A DNA stretch of 64,000 bases, taken from Thiomicrorhabdus sp. Kp2. GTDB taxonomy: Bacteria > Pseudomonadota > Gammaproteobacteria > Thiomicrospirales > Thiomicrospiraceae. Where the stretch lies: assembly GCF_000478585.1 (NCBI RefSeq), contig NZ_ARWI01000001.1:1240001-1304000 (forward strand), given 5' to 3'. The notes under the pieces are model-generated. The model was not told where the DNA came from and ran no database searches. It worked only from the letters and a program-made list of their open reading frames with translations. Position 1 is the stretch's first letter; every line of letters begins with the position of its first letter. The position numbers were made by a program, and so were the translations under genes. Shown one piece after another: positions 1 to 8,622 of the stretch.

Positions 1-584
1 ATAAAATCATATGCCCCCTTATTAACCATAATCAATAGACAGTTTCGAACTTCCTGCCCCTCTAAAGAACTGCCACCAGTATTTAACCTTTGAAACAAAT
101 CATATTTAGCATTGTCGTCACTTTCTTTCTTAATGATTTTAAAATCGATTTTATAGCGTTTAAAATCCCTTTGAACTTCTATAGGCAAAGCTTTGTCGCC
201 AAACTCAGATTTCCATACTGTTCCATCTAAATCTGGAATATATTTTGTTTTCTCAAGAACTAACGGTTCTAAAGGCTCACCATTTTCATTTTTATACTCG
301 CCAGTGAAAGACAAAATAGTTGCTAACCTTTGCAGCCCATCAACTAAGTCCCATATACCGTCTTCTCTTTGGGACACAAAAAATGATGGCAAAGGTATGC
401 CCATTAGAATTGATTCAATCAAGCTTGATTTTTGGTACTCATCCCAACGATAGACCCTCTGAAATTCTGGATGAATATCAATTTCACCATCCCTATACAG
501 ATTTATAACTTCACCAATTGACATTGGGTAAGCATCCGTTGAAATCTTTCTCTTATTTTCTTCAATTTCTTCGATTAAGCTCAT
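1..584 (-). CDS. DUF262 (ParB/GmrSD-N-like) domain protein, 3' end missing
   Basis: An open frame of 194 codons starts at the ATG complementary to 582-584, after a GAGGG-type ribosome site, and runs off the left edge. The fragment has the hallmarks of the DUF262 N-terminal domain: a QRxYxW-like stretch near residues 42-48, VDGLQRLATI at 81-90, and FQRLNTGGSSL followed by QEVRN at about 164-181. In this family the DGxQR motif belongs to a ParB/Srx-like nucleotide-binding fold. Members include the N-terminal half of GmrSD type IV restriction enzymes and many uncharacterised defence-linked proteins. It lies downstream of the nuclease and helicase genes, on the same strand and 32 bp away, so it is probably co-transcribed. 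Without the C-terminus the subfamily cannot be assigned. Confidence 0.75.
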   Translation of the reverse strand, partial: MSLIEEIEENKRKISTDAYPMSIGEVINLYRDGEIDIHPEFQRVYRWDEYQKSSLIESILMGIPLPSFFVSQREDGIWDLVDGLQRLATILSFTGEYKNENGEPLEPLVLEKTKYIPDLDGTVWKSEFGDKALPIEVQRDFKRYKIDFKIIKKESDDNAKYDLFQRLNTGGSSLEGQEVRNCLLIMVNKGAYDF

Positions 585-616
585 CTATAAATACCCTCTA
601 CTTGAAAAAAGTTCTT

Positions 617-1060
617 TCACTGACACCAATCAGTCTTAGTTCTACCGTCATAACTTACAGCAAGTCCATTCCTAATAAGACTTTTCCCTAAGTCTTGCCC
701 ATCAATTGATACATCCGCAAGAATACGAAAGTATTTCCCCCTGTCTATATCCTGTAATTCAATTCTTTTGGCTCCGCGAAGCATCTGAACAGTATGCTGT
801 TTAGCTTTTCTAGCCAACTCTTTTTCTAGCTGACATTTACCTCGTAGTTCTGGTGTATCAATACCTTTTACTCGAACCGGAATTCTCTGCCCGACAATAG
901 CCGGCCAAGCATTGATATTCACTCGAAAAGTATCGCCATCGTAGATACTCGTCACTTCATCAACAACGACAGGGCCATAACTTTTACCAGATGCTTGAAC
1001 TACTTCAGCTAAAGCAAAAAGACAAAAAATAAACAAAACTCTGCCAGCAAGCTTAATCAT
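617..1060 (-). CDS. Secreted thermonuclease-like (SNase) protein
   Basis: The 147-residue protein starts with a hydrophobic signal-like segment (about residues 7-23, possible cleavage after VQA), so it is probably exported. The mature part is a staphylococcal-nuclease fold: DGDTFRV at 41-47, RVKGIDTPE at 63-71 (the Arg, Asp and Glu expected at the active site) and YFRILADV at 110-117 carrying the second catalytic Arg. Two Cys (76 and 146) could form a disulfide in the periplasm. The family cleaves DNA or RNA in a Ca2+-dependent way. The ATG overlaps the TGA of the upstream helicase gene, which indicates translational coupling. A periplasmic nuclease coupled to a cytoplasmic helicase is odd. 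It may be simple cargo or act on incoming DNA. Confidence 0.8.
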   Translation of the reverse strand: MIKLAGRVLFIFCLFALAEVVQASGKSYGPVVVDEVTSIYDGDTFRVNINAWPAIVGQRIPVRVKGIDTPELRGKCQLEKELARKAKQHTVQMLRGAKRIELQDIDRGKYFRILADVSIDGQDLGKSLIRNGLAVSYDGRTKTDWCQ

Positions 1061-3660
1061 GGTCTTTCTTCTAAATAAGACTTAGCAACTTTACTCTTAA
1101 GACTATTCTTTAAACTAAGCACATCAACACCATTTGCCTGGAGTACTTCAATAGCCTGTGCCCTCCAAACTAAATCGCCTGGCTCAACAAATGTTTTTCT
1201 AATTTCTCGCATGGTTCTCATCGCAATCTGAGCCCATTCTTTAAAATCCGCTAACGTCCAAAAAAAGAATCCAGAAAGATGAGGCAATGCACCTGAATTG
1301 GCAGTCAAAACAGGTGATACCATTACAGAGATAATTTCGACATTCTCAGAAGAGCACGTCGGAACATTTGCTCTTATCCATGAAGGGTGTGTAGCTGCTT
1401 GTCTAGCCTTGGTGGCATTTAAGGAAGAAGTATCCTCCGCACCAGCGTAATCTTCAAAAACAATACAGAAATCTCCTAATTGCCACCAAGGATCCGGAGA
1501 AGCATCAGATTCAACTTTTCCGGCATCATAACCCAAATGCTCACCTAATAGCTTCTGAGCGTTTTCAAAAGTTGACTCATTCTCGAATCCTTCTAAAATT
1601 TGTCGTTCTCTTTGAGAATAACTTCGATCATGCCTTGTTCCAAGAGAACTAAGCACGGCTTCAATTTTCTCCACTTGCAGGACTACTAATTCGTGAAGAG
1701 AATCTGTCTCAAGTATGCTTGGGTCTAATTCTAAGTGTTGAGACAACTTAACTAACCAAGGAACACTCTTTGCTGCTTTTTTTGCTGCCTTATAGTGTTC
1801 CATCGCTTTTACATTAAAGGCTAAATTACCATCTGATACGGCTAGCTTTGCAGCTGAACCAGCAAGATACTCCCAAAGAGCTCGATAACCTCCAAGTTGA
1901 CCATCAGTAAGAACTCCAATAACAGATTCTGCACAAGAAACTGCTTCTGTATAATCTTTCTGCCATAGAGCCATCTGATATTCAACTTCGAACTTTACTG
2001 CTTCAGATAACTGCTCAATGCTTGGAAAAGGAACTTTTTCAGCCCTATTCCGCTCTTCTACAATCATTTGATTTGCAGCATCCCATTCATCCCCATTTTC
2101 GAGAAACAGAGCAAAGTTTTCCTCAAAATCTAAAATGCTCTTGTCTTTCGATTGTGCTACCCCAAACGAAAGTTCGGCTTGAAGCTCAGGATGAAAATGC
2201 TGTCTTCTGCTTCGATCAGAGAGATAGTCCGGCAATTCTTCACCACTCACAACTACAGCAGAATAATCCTCCAATGACCTAGTACATCGTCCAATTGCTT
2301 GTAAAACTCTTGTTTGAACCCTCTCATTAAATAGTAAATTTGCACCCATTCTGCTCATGAAGAAGCGTTCTTGAGCATTAACAGCTTTCGGAAGCCCTTC
2401 AATAAACAGTAATCGACACTCTTCACCCGGAAAATCTATACCATCATATCTATTAGCGACCACTGCAACAGAACCAGTTGACTCAACAAAACTCTGCTTT
2501 GATTTCTCTATATCTTCAGCTGAGAACACTTCAAGAGATAAATTTTCTTCTATATCTTCAGATATATGATTTTTCAGGTTGTCAGACGGTACTAGAATCA
2601 AACTGCGGTCTGCCTTTTTAATAAGAGAACGTCTCAATTTGACTTCGTCTTCATCTTTTAAAGACAGACTTGGAAACATAAAAAAGCGTCGCCCAACGCC
2701 TTGTAGATCCCAGCCATCAGGGACGGGGAGCCTTAAGATTTTTTTCCTTCCCATCAAACGCTCTAAATCCCCACCTTCTCCCAGAGTTGCGGACATATAG
2801 ATTCTCTGTTTAGGATTATTAAATGAAGGAAGCTCCCAAGTAGGAGCAATTATTGGCCTGATAACAATTTCAGAAAATGAAATATAAATATGACATGAGC
2901 TCAGATTATTGCGAAGCATACTCCACGAATATTTAAGGTCGCTATCCGCAGTATAAGTATCCATAATATCAACGAGATCGTCATGAATTTCCAATAAAGA
3001 TGGTGAAGGGATTTTATCAACCCATGAAGAATCCAAAGGGTTTTCCCATTTACCCGTCATTTTTGTGTAACTTGTCGCATCAATATAAGGCTTTAGTACC
3101 GATGCTAAAACAGAGTGCAAAGCAGTATGCTTATCATTAAACCTATCTACATCCAAGGACCACATCTTAGCCACATAGTTTTCAGCTGAATGAGCATCGT
3201 CTATGATGATGACATCCGCATCTGAAAAATATGGATTCGTATTAAACAAACTGCTATATGTCGTTATTGCTATTGCATCACCCTGTTTGTAACTTGTTTT
3301 GTCCGAAGGTGAATAATCTCGTTGAGATCCTGTAAAACCGATTACATTTAATCCATATTTGTGCTCTGCTTGATCAACAGCCTGATAGACCAATTGTCGG
3401 GTTGGGCAAAGATAAACAATTTTCTCTTTATATTTTCTGCGACGCCACTCAGCAATCAGTAACCCCACTAAAGTTTTCCCACTTCCCGTTGGCAATTGCA
3501 ATGCAACGTCAGGGGCATTTTGAGCCTCAGAAGCATAACGCTCCATCATGTCTTTCTGATGCGGCAATACATCTGGAAACTTCCTCCTGGTTAACTCTCT
3601 AAATAACAAGTCTGGACTAGCTGGTGCTAAAGTTCTCTGTGATATTTTTGTAAAAGCCAT
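1057..3660 (-). CDS. Superfamily 2 DEAD/DEAH-type helicase, DinG/XPD-like C-terminal half
   Basis: The 867-residue protein has Walker A PTGSGKT at 57-63, a motif Ia-like CPTRQL at 85-90 and a DDAH Walker B box at 154-157. A C-terminal helicase lobe contains VANRYDGIDFPG and the motif VI-like QAIGRCTRS, which resembles the Helicase_C_2 region of DinG/XPD proteins. No conserved Fe-S cysteine cluster is apparent between the motor motifs. The last roughly 350 residues are rich in helices and match nothing I recognise. It likely unwinds or translocates on nucleic acid using ATP. It starts 12 bp after the TnsE-like gene and overlaps the SNase gene by ATGA, so the three form one operon. As mobile-element cargo it could belong to a defence module, but no named system is recognised. 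Confidence 0.8.
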   Translation of the reverse strand: MAFTKISQRTLAPASPDLLFRELTRRKFPDVLPHQKDMMERYASEAQNAPDVALQLPTGSGKTLVGLLIAEWRRRKYKEKIVYLCPTRQLVYQAVDQAEHKYGLNVIGFTGSQRDYSPSDKTSYKQGDAIAITTYSSLFNTNPYFSDADVIIIDDAHSAENYVAKMWSLDVDRFNDKHTALHSVLASVLKPYIDATSYTKMTGKWENPLDSSWVDKIPSPSLLEIHDDLVDIMDTYTADSDLKYSWSMLRNNLSSCHIYISFSEIVIRPIIAPTWELPSFNNPKQRIYMSATLGEGGDLERLMGRKKILRLPVPDGWDLQGVGRRFFMFPSLSLKDEDEVKLRRSLIKKADRSLILVPSDNLKNHISEDIEENLSLEVFSAEDIEKSKQSFVESTGSVAVVANRYDGIDFPGEECRLLFIEGLPKAVNAQERFFMSRMGANLLFNERVQTRVLQAIGRCTRSLEDYSAVVVSGEELPDYLSDRSRRQHFHPELQAELSFGVAQSKDKSILDFEENFALFLENGDEWDAANQMIVEERNRAEKVPFPSIEQLSEAVKFEVEYQMALWQKDYTEAVSCAESVIGVLTDGQLGGYRALWEYLAGSAAKLAVSDGNLAFNVKAMEHYKAAKKAAKSVPWLVKLSQHLELDPSILETDSLHELVVLQVEKIEAVLSSLGTRHDRSYSQRERQILEGFENESTFENAQKLLGEHLGYDAGKVESDASPDPWWQLGDFCIVFEDYAGAEDTSSLNATKARQAATHPSWIRANVPTCSSENVEIISVMVSPVLTANSGALPHLSGFFFWTLADFKEWAQIAMRTMREIRKTFVEPGDLVWRAQAIEVLQANGVDVLSLKNSLKSKVAKSYLEERP

Positions 3661-3672
3661 AATTCTCTAATC

Positions 3673-5307
3673 CTAATTAAACCCTGCATCCATCAAGTTT
3701 TTTAAACGCTGAGCCAAAGGCTTAGAATGCTTAAAAACTTTCACCTGACCCAGCAAGTCTTCTAAGGCACCTTCTGCCTCAAGCAATAAACCATCTTTTG
3801 CTTTGATACATTCCATAATCGCGTAAACAAACTCACATTCAAGCGGCTCTGACGGATAACCAAACATCAATCCACGATACTTATCACTTTTTGTCCTTGG
3901 TTGAATTTCAACAAAATAAAAAAGTTGCCCGTCATAATTCACTCTAATAAGAGCGATCTTCCGATAGGTAATTGCATATTCAGAGGGGAATGTGTCTTTT
4001 ATCTTCTTTCGCTTAGTGTGATGCCAAAGCATTTTTCCCGCATCTTTTTCTCCATTATTAGGAAATGAAATTGTGAAGAACGAACCTGTGACCACTTCAC
4101 AAATAACGTCATCACACCTTAAGATAGCGTAGCCATTCATCTTCTCATCTAAAGCACTCAGTGCCTCTAAAGCCTCAATAAAATCTTGCTGAATACCTGA
4201 TGAATCCTCTACTGAGGTATTACTAATATCTAACTTACCAATTTGATCATTGTCAGAAAATTCACTACCTGAAGAAAATTGCTCTGGCTCATTGGCATCT
4301 TTATCTCTAGGGGCTGTAATAGGGTCATTTCTTTCAACTAAAATCTCATTTACTATGTTTGAGTCATAAACATCAACACCTGAATCAATATATTGAGTAT
4401 TACTACCTGTTCCTGGTGGAGTTGAGCTTTGAACATCTATTTCATCATGTTCGGTGGTTTTTGAATTTGGCTTACGACCAACATTATGCTTATTAGGTTT
4501 GGTAGAAATTTTTTCCTTTATCTTGACTAAAGACATTTCAGTAGGGGTTCTAAATTTATTTATTCTATGAACAAAGATTTCCCCATTAATTTCTTCGTAA
4601 GCGGCTTCAAAAGACAATTTAGTTGGGTGGTATGGAAGAGCATCAATAAAGCGCTCACCTTGATTTATTTGTGAGCGAATTTTTGATAAACGTTGACGAG
4701 TAACGGGATGATTCGCAATATAAGCAAGGAATACAGCATTAGAACGCTCAAAACCCTTTGGAAGAATATATTCCCCATTAATCATTCCCTGCTGACTTTT
4801 CGGCACGAAGTTGTCTACAACACTGTCCAGATCAAAGTTCAATAAAGCTCTACGAATATTCTTGTTTTCAGGGGTATAAAGGGAGGTGAATATTTCTAAT
4901 GATTGTACGTAAACAACCTGGCTTGTCGTTGTAAGAAGCTTAGCTACACGCGTTTTACCAATTTCTTCATCAGGTCGGTATTTACTAATGACCTGATGGA
5001 GATTGAGAAACTCAACCTGCTGGCTAGAAAGATCAAATTCAAACCATCCTTTTCTTAGGCTTGTTTTGTCTTGAAAATCATTTTGAATGCCTACACGTCC
5101 ATTCCAAACACTGCCTATACGCAATACGTCAAGCTCTGCAATAGCAGCTGTAGAATATTCAATCTGATTATTATCAATTCTTCTGAATGCAATAGTAACT
5201 AATGGATTTGAACGATCAGATGTGTTTTGTTTTACACGACAAAAAGCCCTAACAACTCTTTGAAGATTGTCATTGAATAATGTTTCTATACGAAAAGTTT
5301 TAGACAA
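3673..5307 (-). CDS. TnsE-like transposition protein (putative)
   Basis: The chosen start is TTG (5305-5307), giving 544 residues, because an AGGAGG sits seven bases before it. A longer ATG frame from 5343 lacks such a site. The layout recalls Tn7 TnsE (about 540 residues): a mixed N-terminal domain, a helical segment (SLEIFTSLYTPENKNIRRALL near 135-155), a charged low-complexity linker (about 260-370) and a compact C-terminal domain containing AITYRKIALIRV and FYFVEIQPR. TnsE directs Tn7 to replicating or conjugating DNA through the sliding clamp. The assignment rests on overall pattern and on position beside an element end in comM, not on a diagnostic catalytic motif. It lies immediately inside the element end, whereas in Tn7 tnsE is the last gene of the tnsABCDE run. 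Confidence 0.5.
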   Translation of the reverse strand: MSKTFRIETLFNDNLQRVVRAFCRVKQNTSDRSNPLVTIAFRRIDNNQIEYSTAAIAELDVLRIGSVWNGRVGIQNDFQDKTSLRKGWFEFDLSSQQVEFLNLHQVISKYRPDEEIGKTRVAKLLTTTSQVVYVQSLEIFTSLYTPENKNIRRALLNFDLDSVVDNFVPKSQQGMINGEYILPKGFERSNAVFLAYIANHPVTRQRLSKIRSQINQGERFIDALPYHPTKLSFEAAYEEINGEIFVHRINKFRTPTEMSLVKIKEKISTKPNKHNVGRKPNSKTTEHDEIDVQSSTPPGTGSNTQYIDSGVDVYDSNIVNEILVERNDPITAPRDKDANEPEQFSSGSEFSDNDQIGKLDISNTSVEDSSGIQQDFIEALEALSALDEKMNGYAILRCDDVICEVVTGSFFTISFPNNGEKDAGKMLWHHTKRKKIKDTFPSEYAITYRKIALIRVNYDGQLFYFVEIQPRTKSDKYRGLMFGYPSEPLECEFVYAIMECIKAKDGLLLEAEGALEDLLGQVKVFKHSKPLAQRLKNLMDAGFN

Positions 5308-5314
5308 TATTACA

Positions 5315-5320
5315 CCTCCT
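5315..5320 (-). promoter_or_regulatory. Ribosome binding site that fixes a TTG start
   Basis: AGGAGG on the minus strand, seven bases before the TTG at 5305-5307. It supports initiation of the TnsE-like protein at TTG rather than at the upstream ATG at 5343. Confidence 0.7.
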
Positions 5321-5397
5321 TGATAAGAAGATGTCTTGACCAAAAATATATTCTGAAATGTATCTATTAGTGAGCTTGAATAGCTCTTTTAAACATC

Positions 5398-5437
5398 TGT
5401 AGCAAAAACTATTGTAATGTAGCAAAAACTTTTGTAA
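5398..5437. repeat. Two tandem 20-bp repeats at the element end
   Basis: TGTAGCAAAAACTATTGTAA (5398-5417) is followed directly by the same 20 bases with one change, A to T at position 14 (5418-5437). They stop a few bases short of recognisable comM sequence. Adjacent direct repeats of about 20 bp just inside a terminus are typical of TnsB-type transposase binding sites, so I read them as the transposase-binding end of the element. Confidence 0.7.
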
Positions 5438-6331
5438 ATGGCACCCACCACCGACCATTGCCGCTGCAGAAGCGGTATGATGAGGATGAATAAACGGTCT
5501 AACGTAAAAAGATTCTTGAGTGATAACCTCACCAGAAATAGATCTGATATTAGCCGCCTCAATGGCTTCTTCTGCTGTTAAATCAGGTAAAAGGGTAATC
5601 AGTCTCGATGCCAACATACTTTTACCAGAACCTGGTGGGCCAACCATCATCATAGAATGATGACCACTTGCCGAAATCTCAAGCGCACGCTTAGCTTGTG
5701 ACTGTCCTCGAACATCGGCAATGTCTTCAATGTAACGCGTTTGAGAATTTGACGAGTCTTGAATTCGGTCTAAATCCATAGAAAAAGAGGGGGGGTCACC
5801 TAATAAAACCTGGCAGGCCTCTCTGAGGTCTTTAACAAGAAACAGCGTTTCATTCAGCGCGGGATATGTTTCAATTAATAGTTGTGCTTCGTGAAGGTTA
5901 TCAAATGGAAGAATAATCTTTTTATTCTCAGAATGAGAGGCGAGCAGGCTTGAGATAGCACCGTGGATTCCGCGCAACTCACCCGTTAATGCAAGCTCTC
6001 CAAAAAACTCAAAACGGTTTACATCACTTATTTGCAACTGCTCTGTTGCTAATAATATACCAATGGCTATAGGCAAGTCATAACGCCCTCCCGTTTTAGG
6101 CAAATCAGCGGGTGCTAGATTAACCGTAATACGTTTAGGAGGTAACTTAAAACCCGAACTAATCAGCGCACTTCTGACCCTATCCTTACTTTCTTTTACC
6201 GATGCCTCTGGTAAACCTACAATTGAAAATGAGGGTAGACCATTACTGGCATGCACTTCAACCACCACTTTTGGTGAGTCCATACCAAGAACAGCACGGG
6301 TATTTAAGCTGGCAACCAACACTCTAGTACT

Positions 6332-6583
6332 TTATTTTGCGTTAAGCTGCTGTTCTAACTCAGCAACCAACTTTTCTAAACGCTCCAACTTTTCCCGTGT
6401 TTTAGCTAAGACCCCCGATTGAATATCAAACTCTTCACGAGTGACTAAATCCATTTTATCGAATGCATTACTTAAAACCGTCTTAACTTGAGACTGCATT
6501 GCTTCAGGCATCTCACCAAAACCTTCGGGAATAATATCAGCAATTTTTTTTGCCATTGATTCTAACTGTGAGGGGTTTAACAT
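6332..6583 (-). CDS. ubiK: UbiK family accessory factor (YqiC/BMFP domain)
   Basis: A small 83-residue protein with an amphipathic N-terminal half (LESMAKKIADIIPEGFGEM) and a C-terminal coiled coil (about 52-82, LAKTREKLERLEKLVAELEQQL). This is the layout of UbiK/YqiC, which assists aerobic ubiquinone biosynthesis by binding UbiJ and lipids. It forms a two-gene unit with comM, an arrangement common in gammaproteobacteria. The length is normal and the gene looks intact, so the insertion into comM lies downstream and should not silence it. Confidence 0.85.
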   Translation of the reverse strand: MLNPSQLESMAKKIADIIPEGFGEMPEAMQSQVKTVLSNAFDKMDLVTREEFDIQSGVLAKTREKLERLEKLVAELEQQLNAK

Positions 6584-6769
6584 AGGAAGTTCCTTGAATT
6601 CATTAGGCTAAAGCAAAACTATAACGTTTTATAGATATTTTCTCCATAAGTAAGCATAGATTATTTACTCAGCTCAGCATAAATTGTTGTGGGTCAAAGG
6701 CCTTTTTTTGCATAGCTTTCATGGTAAAATTTAAGCATATTTATGCATGATTTATAAGGAATCTCAGCT

Positions 6770-7828
6770 GTGTTAGTGGATATTAAGGATGCACCAGAAA
6801 AAGCGAAACGCATTTTCAATAATTTAATTGATGCTTTTGAAGAGCAAAACATCAACCCAACCCCACTAAATTATTTTGTTTGGTACCAATATTACAAGGG
6901 CGACAATCCACAATTTCGCCAAGAGATGGATGCCATTATCAATGACCCATTTGGTTATAACGATCGTGTTGGACGACGATTATATGATGACTATTTAGCA
7001 AGCGACGATAACTCCGCTTCTGAATTTGATCGCGCATTCAAACGTTTAATTGATCTTATGATCAAGAAAATGAACGACTGGAGTGAGAAACTTGAAACCC
7101 ATACTCATGAACTTGATAGTTGTACAACCAAACTTTCTGACCCAAACCTCAATACCGAACAAGTAAAAGCCATTACCAATACGGTGCTCAGTGCTGCAAC
7201 CAACATGAAAGAGAGCAGCCGCGCTTTTCAAGAAGAGATGCAACACAGCTCAGATGAGGTTAAGAAACTTAGAGAACAACTCATTGAAGCGCGTGCTGAA
7301 GCGATGCAAGATGAGCTAACAGAAGTGGGAAATCGCAAAGCGTTCAATAACGCCTTACAGGAATTAATACTCGACGCAATAGACTCTCCAGAATCGTTAT
7401 GTTTGATTCTTAGTGATATCGATCATTTTAAAAAATTCAATGATACCTACGGTCACCTGGTTGGCGATAGCGTACTTAGATATTACGCAAGCATTATGAA
7501 GAAAGATAAAGCCGACAATGAAACCATTTGTCGATACGGAGGTGAAGAGTTTGCCATTTTAGTCGCCAATTCCTCAATAGAAGAAGCGGCTGCTCGTGCC
7601 GAAACCATCCGCAAAGCAATAGAATCGGCTCATTTAAAGCGTAAAAATGAAGATAAACCCATTTCTACCATCACAGCGTCATTTGGAATCGCTACTTTTA
7701 ACGGAAATGAAACAGGTGAAGACTTAATTGCCCGAGCGGATAAGGCCTTATATAAAGCGAAGACAGACGGTAGAAACCGAGTTGTATTAGAAACCGACTT
7801 AGTTGATAAACCTGAAAAAGATAAATAA
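6770..7828 (+). CDS. Cytoplasmic diguanylate cyclase (GGDEF)
   Basis: The 352-residue protein begins at a GTG preceded by AAGGA about ten bases upstream. The N-terminal 170 residues are helical, without transmembrane segments, and end in a coiled coil (about 110-175) that probably dimerises the enzyme. The C-terminal domain has SDIDHFKKFNDTYGH and the active-site loop GGEEF at about 257-261, so it should make c-di-GMP from two GTP. The inhibitory RxxD site expected just before the loop is replaced by ADNE, so product inhibition is probably weak. It stands alone between divergent ubiK and a terminator. Confidence 0.9.
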   Translation: MLVDIKDAPEKAKRIFNNLIDAFEEQNINPTPLNYFVWYQYYKGDNPQFRQEMDAIINDPFGYNDRVGRRLYDDYLASDDNSASEFDRAFKRLIDLMIKKMNDWSEKLETHTHELDSCTTKLSDPNLNTEQVKAITNTVLSAATNMKESSRAFQEEMQHSSDEVKKLREQLIEARAEAMQDELTEVGNRKAFNNALQELILDAIDSPESLCLILSDIDHFKKFNDTYGHLVGDSVLRYYASIMKKDKADNETICRYGGEEFAILVANSSIEEAAARAETIRKAIESAHLKRKNEDKPISTITASFGIATFNGNETGEDLIARADKALYKAKTDGRNRVVLETDLVDKPEKDK

Positions 7829-7881
7829 GCTAAAACCAAAAATATAGAGCGTGTTTAAAAAGATGCTCAAGCAAAATCACA

Positions 7882-7907
7882 AAAAAGGGGCGAATTAGCC
7901 CCTTTTT
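7882..7907. terminator. Bidirectional intrinsic terminator
   Basis: GGGGC-loop-GCCCC with a six-base loop, flanked by five A on the left and five T on the right. It can end the forward diguanylate cyclase gene and the reverse SPOR/argS transcript. Confidence 0.85.
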
Positions 7908-7935
7908 ATTACCTCTAATAACCGACAAAACTCAC

Positions 7936-8622
7936 TTAATTTGATTCTTTGGTTTTGGGCGCTTTCAGCAATAATGTATCCACACCAAGCTGACGTAGTT
8001 CATTTCTTTTTTTGTTTAAAGCTAAGCGATCAGAATAAGGACCTACTCTTAAACGGTAGTAGGTTCGTGTTTTAGTATTTAAAACCGAAAGCTCTAGCTT
8101 TTGACCCAAACGTAACAAACGTTGCAGTTCAGAGCGCGCAACTTTCTCAGAACCAAATGTTCCAGCTTGAATGTAATAAGGTTGTTCTAGAGCGACTGAA
8201 ATAGGAACCGCATCAACCACCACCTCCATCTGTCCTAAGCCTTCATAAAAGCTATATGAAGTTTTTTGTGCAGGGTTTGAATTTGGATGTTCGCTATCAA
8301 GCTTAACCGCTTCAACCACGACCGTTTTAGGTTGTAATTTTTCAGAGACCTCATTAACAGACTCTACCGCCTGTTCTTTAATCTCTTTAGCTGCGGTAAA
8401 AATCGACTTTTCTGATGGCTGATCAGACTTCACCCCTTGGGATGCAAAATGCTGTGTCACAAAGAAGCCCACTAAAAACACCGCAGACACTAAAAAACCA
8501 CCCGCCCAAATCATTGGCACGGATGACTTGCCAGCACTCACTGCTTTAGATGCCTCTTGAGACTTTCGCTGAAACGTTTGTTTGCGATGTTGAGCATGCC
8601 CATGACGAAAATCTCTAGCCAT
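7936..8622 (-). CDS. SPOR domain membrane protein (FtsN-like)
   Basis: The 228-residue protein has a short basic cytoplasmic head (about 1-35), one membrane segment (about 40-60), a polar linker and a C-terminal SPOR domain (about 147-222). The SPOR part includes YYIQAGTFGSEKVARSELQRL and YRLRVGPYSDRLALNKKRNEL. SPOR domains bind denuded peptidoglycan at the division septum, and this topology matches FtsN-type division proteins placed after argS in many gammaproteobacteria. Its ATG directly abuts the argS stop, so the two are co-translated. Calling it FtsN itself is an inference. Confidence 0.8.
   Translation of the reverse strand: MARDFRHGHAQHRKQTFQRKSQEASKAVSAGKSSVPMIWAGGFLVSAVFLVGFFVTQHFASQGVKSDQPSEKSIFTAAKEIKEQAVESVNEVSEKLQPKTVVVEAVKLDSEHPNSNPAQKTSYSFYEGLGQMEVVVDAVPISVALEQPYYIQAGTFGSEKVARSELQRLLRLGQKLELSVLNTKTRTYYRLRVGPYSDRLALNKKRNELRQLGVDTLLLKAPKTKESN

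Larger units (their letters stand above)
1..5442. mobile_element. One end of a Tn7-like element inserted in comM (partial)
   Basis: The reading frame of comM matches its family up to about residue 293 (5444) and then changes to unrelated sequence. Just inside the break lie two adjacent 20-bp direct repeats (5398-5437), which look like transposase-binding repeats at an element end. All genes inward (a TnsE-like protein, a helicase, a thermonuclease-like protein, a DUF262 protein) are on the minus strand and read away from this end. comM is a known target for Tn7-related elements such as the AbaR/Tn6022 islands. The other end, the core transposase genes and the 3' part of comM are outside the window, so the class of the element is inferred. 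The exact outer base is uncertain within a few nucleotides of 5440-5443. No copy of the host palindrome occurs here. Confidence 0.65.
5300..6322 (-). pseudogene. comM: comM (YifB, Mg chelatase-like ATPase), truncated by insertion
   Basis: Native ComM sequence covers residues 1 to about 293: the N-terminal ChlI fold with SKDRVRSALISSGF, then Walker A GPPGSGKS at 228-235 and RPFIHPHHTASAAAMVGGG at 275-293. The family normally continues into the Walker B/sensor half to about 500 residues. Here the frame instead reads about 47 residues encoded by the element and stops at 5300, overlapping the start of the TnsE-like gene. ComM is a hexameric helicase that promotes branch migration during natural transformation, so this break should abolish it and lower homeologous recombination of taken-up DNA. 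It lies 9 bp downstream of ubiK on the same strand. Confidence 0.9.

Noticed and set aside
193-508. Plus-strand frames at 193-453 and 320-508
   Set aside because: They are antisense to the DUF262 coding sequence, which has clear family motifs.
5308-5343. Longer N-terminus of the TnsE-like protein from ATG 5343
   Set aside because: No ribosome site precedes it, whereas the TTG at 5307 has AGGAGG at the right distance. The extra residues lie in the element-end leader.
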